Positions 7,695 through 12,532 of a DNA stretch of 12,532 nucleotides are shown piece by piece; position 1 is the stretch's first letter, and each line of letters begins with the position of its first letter. The notes under the pieces are model-generated. The model worked only from the letters and a program-made list of their open reading frames with translations, was not told the DNA's origin and made no database searches. This DNA comes from JBGTBQ01 sp041749275. GTDB lineage: Bacteria > Acidobacteriota > Blastocatellia > Pyrinomonadales > Pyrinomonadaceae. A program made the position numbers and the translations under genes. The DNA lies in assembly GCA_041749275.1 (NCBI GenBank), contig JBGTBQ010000446.1, forward strand, positions 1-12,532, in the 5' to 3' direction.

Positions 7695-9080
7695 ATGGGT
7701 TCGGGGAAAATCTTGACGAGACGCATTCTCATTGCTCTGCTTCGGTTCGCCTTGCGCGTCTTCTTCCGGCGCATCGAGGTCGTCGGGCGCGAGCGCGTGC
7801 CGCGCGGCGGCGCGTCCATCTTCGTCTTGAACCACCCGAACGGGATGGTGGACCCGGTCTTCGTTCTCTGCCACGCTCCGCGCCGCGTCTCGTTCCTCGC
7901 CAAGTCCACGCTCTTCAAGATGCCCGTCGTCGGCTACCTCGTGCGCGCGATGGAGGCGATTCCCGTCTACCGCAAGCAGGACGCGGGCGAGGACACGTCG
8001 AAGAACCGCGAGACATTCGAGCGTTCAGCGGCGCTCTTAAAACGCGGCGGCACGCTCGCCATCTGTCCCGAAGGCAAGTCGCACTCGGAGCCTTCGCTGC
8101 AACCCTTGAAGACGGGCGCGGCCCGCATCGCGCTCGGCGCGGCCTCCGCGGGCGACACGCTCGATTTGAAGATCGTGCCCGCCGGACTCTACTACACCGC
8201 GAAGACGACGTTTCGCAGCGGCGCGCTGCTCTACTTCGGCGAGCCGATTCCCGTGCCGCCCGTCGCGCTCGAAGCGGACGGCGACCCGCCGCGCGAAGCC
8301 GTGCGCGAACTCTCCGACCGCGTGGCCGAGGCGCTCCGCGCGCTGACCTTGAACGCCGACCAGCATGAGGCGCTCCAGATGGTCGCGCGCGCCGCGAGGA
8401 TTTTTTCGTCCGGCGAGGAAGAGGCGGAAGACGAGCGGGGAAGTCTTGAGCGCGAGTTGCATCGTCGTCGTCGGTTCGTGGAGGGTTATGCCTTCCACCG
8501 GGAAAACTCTTCGCAGCGGCTCGAAGAGCTTGAGCGGCGTATCCGGCAGTACGAGGAGGAATTGCGGCAAGCGGGACTCGAAGACCCGCGCGACCTCTCG
8601 ACCGCCACGGTCTCGAAACACGCGAGCAAGCGCCATCTCGTGACGCGCGCCATCGTCTTCGCCCTGCTCGCGCCGCTCGCGCTCGCCGGGGCAATCATTC
8701 ATTATCCGGCTTACACGCTCGCCGGCTATCTCGCCACGAAGTTTTCGGACAACTACGACGATGTGCTCTCGACCTTCAAGATTATGGCCGCGATGCTACT
8801 CTTCCCGCTGACGTGGATCGTGCTGGCCGCGCTCTCTTATTTTTTGTTCGGCTGGTGGGGAGTGCTCGCGGCCTTCGCCGTCGCGCCGCTGACGGGTTAC
8901 GTCGCCTTACGCTTCTCCGAAGAGTTCGACCGCACCGTCGCGGGCGCGCGCGCCGTTCTCTTCTTCATCCGCCAGCGCCGCTTCTTCACCCGGCTCCTCG
9001 ACGAGCGCCGCGCCATCCGCAAGGAGATTCTCGAACTCGGCTACGAGGCGGAACGGGGAACGGTGGGAAGTGAGCAGTGA
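7695..9080 (+). CDS. PlsC-domain glycerolipid acyltransferase with C-terminal membrane domain
   Basis: A 461-residue protein with an N-terminal acyltransferase domain, likely transferring an acyl chain to glycerol-3-phosphate or a lysophospholipid in membrane lipid synthesis. Block I is NHPNGMVDP (46-54), with His47 and Asp53. The spacing is H-x5-D, not the textbook H-x4-D; I recall the same spacing in yeast SCT1/GPT2-type glycerol-3-phosphate acyltransferases. IPVYRKQD (89-96) and PEGKSHSEPSLQPLKTGAAR (125-144) are blocks II and III, and IVPAGL (160-165) is block IV. A charged, coiled-coil-prone region (about 240-300) follows, then hydrophobic segments near 315-337 and 358-400 and a basic tail. 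The start is uncertain: ATG 7695 touches the upstream palindrome and has no ribosome site, while TTG 7713 has GGGGA six to ten bases upstream. The substrate is not known. Confidence 0.85.
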   Translation: MGSGKILTRRILIALLRFALRVFFRRIEVVGRERVPRGGASIFVLNHPNGMVDPVFVLCHAPRRVSFLAKSTLFKMPVVGYLVRAMEAIPVYRKQDAGEDTSKNRETFERSAALLKRGGTLAICPEGKSHSEPSLQPLKTGAARIALGAASAGDTLDLKIVPAGLYYTAKTTFRSGALLYFGEPIPVPPVALEADGDPPREAVRELSDRVAEALRALTLNADQHEALQMVARAARIFSSGEEEAEDERGSLERELHRRRRFVEGYAFHRENSSQRLEELERRIRQYEEELRQAGLEDPRDLSTATVSKHASKRHLVTRAIVFALLAPLALAGAIIHYPAYTLAGYLATKFSDNYDDVLSTFKIMAAMLLFPLTWIVLAALSYFLFGWWGVLAAFAVAPLTGYVALRFSEEFDRTVAGARAVLFFIRQRRFFTRLLDERRAIRKEILELGYEAERGTVGSEQ

Positions 9081-9087
9081 GCAGTTA
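9067..9087. repeat. Repeat arm overlapping the acyltransferase stop codon
   Basis: gagcagtgagcag-type sequence covers the last codons and stop of the acyltransferase gene. Its reverse complement recurs at 9339-9359 with 18 of 21 matches, on the far side of the 198-bp element. It is another degenerate intergenic repeat of the same general style as those upstream. Confidence 0.5.
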
Positions 9088-9285
9088 GAGCGTGTCTAAA
9101 AATCCATGCGTCGTAGCTCCGTGAGGAGCGGAATGTTTATAGCCCGTCGCGTGACATGAGGTCGCTAAAGCTCCGTGAGGAGCGACATGTTAGGCTCTGC
9201 CGCCCCTCCGGGGCTTGAAAGAACAAGGGGGGAGCGGCACGGGCTACACACATTCCGCCCCTCACGGGGCTTTTTAGACACGCTC
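9088..9285. mobile_element. 198-bp MITE-like element with 15-bp terminal inverted repeats
   Basis: The ends gagcgtgtctaaaaa (9088-9102) and its exact complement (9271-9285) are perfect 15-base inverted repeats, flanked on both sides by TTA (9085-9087 and 9286-9288), a candidate 3-bp target duplication. No ORF inside encodes a transposase. Three related hairpin motifs lie within: agctccgtgaggagcg at 9115-9130 and at 9169-9184, and an inverted variant at 9255-9271 whose stem changed to GCCCC/GGGGC with pairing kept. Left and right halves also pair beyond the ends (9131-9147 with the complement of 9236-9254), so the whole may fold as one long hairpin. A TNA duplication is typical of some IS5-family elements, so an IS5-like transposase could mobilise it; that is inference. 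Confidence 0.75.
9257..9275 (+). terminator. Rho-independent terminator-like hairpin after the acyltransferase gene
   Basis: GCCCC (9257-9261), loop TCAC, GGGGC (9266-9270) and then TTTTT (9271-9275). The stem is short but all GC and is followed at once by the T-run, so it could end plus-strand transcription between the convergent genes. It is formed by the internal repeat and the right end of the 198-bp element. Confidence 0.55.
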
Positions 9286-9397
9286 TTAGAAAAAGAGGCT
9301 TGGGACTCAACAGCTCAGGCATCTTTCCGCTCCTGCTATAACTGTTCACTGCTTACTGCATGAGACATAGTGAAGCGAGCTGCGGCGGAGCGTGGCC
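9286..9397. other. Intergenic stretch between convergent genes
   Basis: No gene or RNA is supported here. It contains the inverted repeat arm 9339-9359 that matches 9067-9087 and otherwise unremarkable sequence. With the 198-bp element, the gap between the convergent genes is 317 bases. Confidence 0.5.
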
Positions 9398-9589
9398 TTA
9401 AGCATCAATCCCAAGAATCAAAACCGGGATGTCAATGTCTGCGACGCCGCGTTGCTTCAAGTCCCACACGAACTGCTCGAAGTATGAGACGCCCGAAGAT
9501 GCATCCAGCACTTCGACGAGCAGATGCGGGTAGCGCCCTTTAACTTCATCAAGCCCGTTCTTGAATGAATACTGCGCGGCGAGCTTCAT
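9398..9589 (-). pseudogene. Internally deleted BglII/BstYI-like restriction endonuclease remnant
   Basis: A 63-residue ORF directly downstream of the methyltransferase. Residues 1-30 (QYSFKNGLDEVKGRYPHLLVEVLDA) resemble, from memory, the N-terminus of BstYI/BglII-type enzymes (Tyr-Ser-His-x-Asn-Gly-Leu-Glu ... Pro-His ... Ile-Asp-Ala). Residues 31-63 (SSGVSYFEQFVWDLKQRGVA, then IPVLILGIDA) resemble their C-terminus (Ser-Ser-Gly-Ile-Ser-Tyr-Tyr-Glu ... Gly-Arg-Gly ... Pro-Leu-Val-Leu-x-Gly-Ile). These enzymes are about 200-225 residues long; here some 140 residues holding the catalytic acidic residues are missing and the frame is kept. The ATG at 9589 has an ideal AAGGAGG (9597-9603) seven bases upstream and fits the expected N-terminus, whereas ATG 9613 is less likely. 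It cannot be an active nuclease. Confidence 0.7.
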
Positions 9590-9596
9590 CACTGCG

Positions 9597-9603
9597 CCTC
9601 CTT
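9597..9603 (-). promoter_or_regulatory. Shine-Dalgarno site of the restriction-enzyme remnant
   Basis: AAGGAGG on the minus strand, seven bases before ATG 9589, starting just after the methyltransferase stop (9607-9609). It decides the start of the remnant and indicates that the two genes were built as a translated pair. Confidence 0.8.
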
Positions 9604-9606
9604 CAA

Positions 9607-10578
9607 CTACCATTCGAGTGGAACCTGCGCGACCTTTTCACGTCCAGTCGGTTGGTGGACGGGTTTGCCGAGGCGGCGATAACGAAGTTTGCCGGAAGCG
9701 AGGTCTGCGATTCGCTGGCGCGCGATTCGGATGTATTCCTCTTCCTTCTCACACCCGAAAGCTTTACGTTTATTTTTGAGCGCGGCGAGTAATGCAGAGC
9801 CGACGCCGGAGAACGGATCGAGAACCCAATCACCTTCATTAGTCAGAGCGAGCACGCAACGCTCGACCAATTCAATCGGGAACTGGCACGGGTGGATGGT
9901 CTTTTCGGGGTGGTTGGCTTTGACGTTCGGGATATCCCAGAGCGCGGTCTCGAAATCTTGCACAACGATTCGCCAGATGTCTGACGGATTCTTTCCGAGC
10001 GGATTGCCGGAGGGCTGGCCCTTCTTCGCGCCTTTGAAATGAGTTTTGCCGGGGTACTTGGACGGCACGCGCACGGGGTCGAGGTTGAAGGTGTAGGTGT
10101 CGCCTTTCGTAAACCAAAGGAGCGTTTCATAACGTCCGGAGAATCTCTTGGAGGCGTGCAGCCCATGCTCAAAGTGCCAGATGATGCGGTTACGCAGCTT
10201 GAATCCGCGCTCCTTGAACAGTTGGTAATAGAAAACATCGAGCGGGAAGACTTCGCCTTTTTCGACGTAATTTCCGACCTGCCAGCATAGAGACCCTTCG
10301 GGCGAGAGGACGCGCACGAGTTCATCCACAATCGGGCGGAGCGCATTGAGATACTGGTTAAGTTCCGTCGCCTTCTCATATATCTTGCCGATGTTGTAAG
10401 GCGGCGAGGTGATAATGAGACTTGCGAAATGACTTGGCAGCCCGCGCAGCGTCTCCATACAGTCGCCGGGCGCGATGACCGCGTCGGCGCTGGGATTGAA
10501 TGCGGAGGCGACTTCGTAATCCCAAAGCTGCAAGGCACCGTCGTTTTCAATCATCGTTGGACTCTTGTCGCTCATCAT
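9607..10578 (-). CDS. Beta-class DNA methyltransferase (probably N4-cytosine), orphaned RM partner
   Basis: A 323-residue S-adenosylmethionine-dependent DNA methyltransferase. The catalytic motif IV TSPPY (57-61) comes first and the AdoMet-binding motif I DPFSGVG (254-260) near the C-terminus, which is the beta-class order. GCEKEEEYIRIA (275-286) carries the acidic residue after motif I, and HPEKTIHPCQFPIELVERCV (223-242) is motif X. The region between (about 140-220) should hold the target recognition domain. SPPY is most usual in N4-cytosine enzymes, with some N6-adenine members. The downstream nuclease remnant is BglII/BstYI-like, so a GATC-centred target is possible but unproven. I start at ATG 10578; an in-frame TTG at 10584 and ATG 10575 are alternatives, and no clear ribosome site is seen. 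It lies 26 bases after the TPR/TonB gene on the same strand. Confidence 0.9.
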   Translation of the reverse strand: MMSDKSPTMIENDGALQLWDYEVASAFNPSADAVIAPGDCMETLRGLPSHFASLIITSPPYNIGKIYEKATELNQYLNALRPIVDELVRVLSPEGSLCWQVGNYVEKGEVFPLDVFYYQLFKERGFKLRNRIIWHFEHGLHASKRFSGRYETLLWFTKGDTYTFNLDPVRVPSKYPGKTHFKGAKKGQPSGNPLGKNPSDIWRIVVQDFETALWDIPNVKANHPEKTIHPCQFPIELVERCVLALTNEGDWVLDPFSGVGSALLAALKNKRKAFGCEKEEEYIRIARQRIADLASGKLRYRRLGKPVHQPTGREKVAQVPLEW

Positions 10579-10604
10579 TTGCAATCTAGCGGGGCGAGGG
10601 TCTG

Positions 10605-11729
10605 CTATTGGAGGACGAATTTATAGGTGATGACGCCCTTCACCTTCACCGGCTGTCCTTGAAGGCTCGTCGGCGTGAACCGCGCCTGACGGGCTGCCGC
10701 CACCGCCGCCGGCTTGAGCAGCGGATGGCCGCTGACGGCTTCCGCTGACAACACCTTTCCGGTCTCGTCCACGACGATCCGCACGGTCACCGTCCCTTGC
10801 GCGCGGGCGGCCAGCGCCTCAGCCGGATACGCGGGCTGCGGCTTGCTGACGGCTTTGTTGTTAAGCATACCGCCTGAAATGATGACATCCTTCGGTTGGG
10901 CGGGCGCGGGGGCCGGGCTTGTCGCCGCGCGCTCCGCCGACGATGCCTGCTTCCGTCCCGCCGTCAGCCTTTGGTGTGCGGCGAGAGCTTCCTTGAGACG
11001 GCCTTCGTGTTCAGCCTTCCGCGCTTCGTCACCTTCCATCTCGGCCAGCTTTGACAACTCGCGGAGCAGGTTGGCCGTCTGCGCCCAGATGTCCGGATTG
11101 TTCGCGTCAAGGCTGACGGCCCGCTCCATCAGATTCACGCCTTCGGTCGCGCAGCCGCGCGCGGTCTCAAAATCGGCCCGCGACTCCGGCATCCGGTAGC
11201 GGATGCCGACTCGATTTCGTTCCCGAACGGTCTCCTTATTTTTTTCGGTGATGGCATAAGAGCAGTCCCACTGTTTGCTCGCGAGTGCGAGGTAGGCGAC
11301 GGCGCGCTTTTCAGGCATCACCTGCGGGGCGTTGCTGTACTGGGTCAGCCAGTCGCGCTCCGCCTGTTCATCTTTCATCTGGCGGTACAGGGAGATGACG
11401 GCGTTATAAGCCTCCTCTACGCTCGGATCGCTCTCGGCGATTCTCTTAAAGGCTTCGACAGCCGCGACACCTTTAGCCATGTTCACCGGCGTGGAGTCGC
11501 CCGGTTTGTACTGCCGCTCGATGGCGCGGGCGATCAGCAGCGGGCCGTTCTTCAGCATCGGATCGAGTTCCAGCGCCCGCTCAAAGTGCCGCTGTGCTTC
11601 CACGTAGTTTCCCTCTCTGTACAAGCGCGCCCCGTGGTCCAACTCCGCACGGGCGTCCGGCACGGCCTCCTGCGCCGCGCAGAGAGTGGTGGCCGTGAAG
11701 ACTAACAGAAAGGCGATACTCAGTTTCAT
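10605..11729 (-). CDS. Secreted TPR protein with C-terminal TonB domain
   Basis: A 374-residue envelope protein. A signal peptide covers about residues 1-19 (MKLSIAFLLVFTATTLCAAQ). TPR-like helices follow, the clearest at about 28-61 (HGARLYREGNYVEAQRHFERALELDP) and a second group near 195-245 (LMERAVSLDANNPDIW). A Pro/Ala linker leads to a TonB C-terminal domain (about 290-374) with PAYPAEALAARAQGTVTVRI, DETGKVLSAEAVSGHPLL and a terminal KGVITYKFVL strand. There is no N-terminal anchor, so it is probably periplasmic and not a classical ExbB/ExbD-coupled TonB. Such TPR-TonB_C proteins are common in Acidobacteriota with no settled function. AAGGAG at 11737-11742 sits seven bases before the ATG. 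Only 26 bases separate it from proC, so the two are probably co-transcribed. Confidence 0.88.
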   Translation of the reverse strand: MKLSIAFLLVFTATTLCAAQEAVPDARAELDHGARLYREGNYVEAQRHFERALELDPMLKNGPLLIARAIERQYKPGDSTPVNMAKGVAAVEAFKRIAESDPSVEEAYNAVISLYRQMKDEQAERDWLTQYSNAPQVMPEKRAVAYLALASKQWDCSYAITEKNKETVRERNRVGIRYRMPESRADFETARGCATEGVNLMERAVSLDANNPDIWAQTANLLRELSKLAEMEGDEARKAEHEGRLKEALAAHQRLTAGRKQASSAERAATSPAPAPAQPKDVIISGGMLNNKAVSKPQPAYPAEALAARAQGTVTVRIVVDETGKVLSAEAVSGHPLLKPAAVAAARQARFTPTSLQGQPVKVKGVITYKFVLQ

Positions 11730-11755
11730 TGCGATACTCCTTTTCGAGCGTGTAT

Positions 11756-12532
11756 TTATTTGCGCCCCAGCGCGACGGCACGCTGGTAGGCGGCATAGAC
11801 GGCTTTGGAGAGGACGGTGCGTAAAGAACCTTTCTCCATCTGGTAGATGGCCTCGGCGCTTGTGCCGCCGGGCGAGGTGACCATGTTGCGCAGCTCCGCC
11901 GGGTGCTTGTGCGACTCGCGCGCGAAGAGCACGGAGCCGAGCATTGTCTGCGTGACCATCTCCTGCGCGACGTGGCGCGAGAAACCCATGTGAACGCCCG
12001 CATCCACGAGAGCCTCCATCATCATAAAGATGTAGGTCGGCCCCGTCGCCGAAAGCGCCGTCGCCATGTCAATCATGTTCTCGTTCTCGACGTACATCTC
12101 GCGCCCGAGCGCGCCGAGCAGCGCGCGCACCTGTGCGAGCTGACTCTCGGTCACCTGTTCGGTCGCTGTCCATGCGGTCATGCCCTGCCCGATCTGCGCG
12201 GGCGTGTTCGGCATCGCGCGCACGACCGACGGGTGGCGAAGTTCCTCGGCAATCGTTTCGGCCCGCGCGCCCGCGACGATGGAGAGCACAAGTTGACCGG
12301 GCGCGACGGCGCCCTTCAACTCGTGGAGCACCTTGCCGATGCGTTGCGGCTTGACCGAGAGCACGACGAGCGAGGGTGCGTGTTCGGCGCCGTCCGACCC
12401 CTCTTGCGAAAGAGGCAGCCTGCCCTGCGCGGCGGTGGCCGCGTCGCGGTTGCTCTCGACGGCGCGGATGCGGTAGCGCGCCGCCAGTTCGTCGCGGCGC
12501 GCGGCGCGCGGGTGGCTCGCCGTGATCCCGGC
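11756..12532 (-). CDS. proC: Pyrroline-5-carboxylate reductase (5' partial)
   Basis: The last step of proline synthesis, reducing 1-pyrroline-5-carboxylate with NAD(P)H in the cytoplasm. The frame continues without a stop to the right edge, beyond the GTG at 12364, so the start and the Gly-rich dinucleotide motif lie outside. Visible are ITASHPRAARRDELAARYRI at the edge, LVVLSVKPQ, VVRAMPNTPAQIGQGMTA, the ALSATGPTYIF helix and the family signature TSPGGTSAEAIYQMEKG. The end reaches KAVYAAYQRAVALGRK as in full-length enzymes. One oddity is about 19 extra residues (QGRLPLSQEGSDGAEHAPS, about 12371-12427) between the NRDAATAA segment and LVVLSVKPQ, where relatives have a short turn. Confidence 0.93.
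   Translation of the reverse strand, partial: AGITASHPRAARRDELAARYRIRAVESNRDAATAAQGRLPLSQEGSDGAEHAPSLVVLSVKPQRIGKVLHELKGAVAPGQLVLSIVAGARAETIAEELRHPSVVRAMPNTPAQIGQGMTAWTATEQVTESQLAQVRALLGALGREMYVENENMIDMATALSATGPTYIFMMMEALVDAGVHMGFSRHVAQEMVTQTMLGSVLFARESHKHPAELRNMVTSPGGTSAEAIYQMEKGSLRTVLSKAVYAAYQRAVALGRK
12400..12415. repeat. Small perfect hairpin inside the proC insertion
   Basis: CCTCTT (12400-12405), loop gcga, AAGAGG (12410-12415). It falls in the part of proC that encodes the extra residues and might mark an inserted palindromic element. Alone, a 6-bp stem is weak evidence. Confidence 0.4.

Noticed and set aside
7424..7918. 164-codon minus-strand frame across the gap before the acyltransferase
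   Set aside because: It runs through the palindromic repeat and the acyltransferase start, is basic and low in motif content, and has no ribosome site that I can see.
9088..9285. CRISPR-like array in the repeated gctccgtgaggagc motifs
   Set aside because: Only three copies exist, at irregular spacing, and one is inverted. They lie inside a terminal-inverted-repeat element with no cas genes nearby.
9611..9613. ATG at 9613 as start of the restriction-enzyme remnant
   Set aside because: It would overlap the methyltransferase end and add eight residues absent from the family. ATG 9589 has the ideal ribosome site and the expected N-terminus.

Overview
The window is a GC-rich bacterial chromosome segment that reads best as Acidobacteriota, probably class Blastocatellia. 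The reasons are the linked alternative complex III and caa3 oxidase genes, a secreted TPR/TonB C-terminal protein of a kind common in that phylum, and gaps full of short degenerate repeats. The taxonomic call is an inference from gene content.

Positions 2-7387 (plus strand) form a respiratory operon. It holds the end of actE (monohaem cytochrome c), actF (quinol-oxidoreductase membrane subunit), a one-helix membrane protein of unknown function, a SCO copper chaperone, then coxB (CuA plus haem c), coxA (A2-type catalytic subunit), coxC and coxD. Quinol is oxidised by alternative complex III, electrons pass through c haems to CuA, then to haem a and the haem a3-CuB site. SCO supplies copper to the oxidase. 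The gaps between actF and coxB carry copies of one purine-rich repeat, and an inverted copy encodes the SCO signal peptide.

Positions 7388-9397 contain a 138-bp palindromic repeat abutting a glycerolipid acyltransferase-like gene (7695-9080). A 198-bp MITE-like element with 15-bp inverted ends and a TTA duplication follows it. The element carries a terminator-like hairpin.

Positions 9398-12532 (minus strand) read leftward from the right edge: proC (cut by the edge), a secreted TPR/TonB C-terminal protein, a beta-class DNA methyltransferase, and a 63-residue ORF. That ORF looks like the two ends of a BglII/BstYI-type restriction enzyme joined without the catalytic core. The methyltransferase thus appears to be a solitary survivor of a restriction-modification pair.
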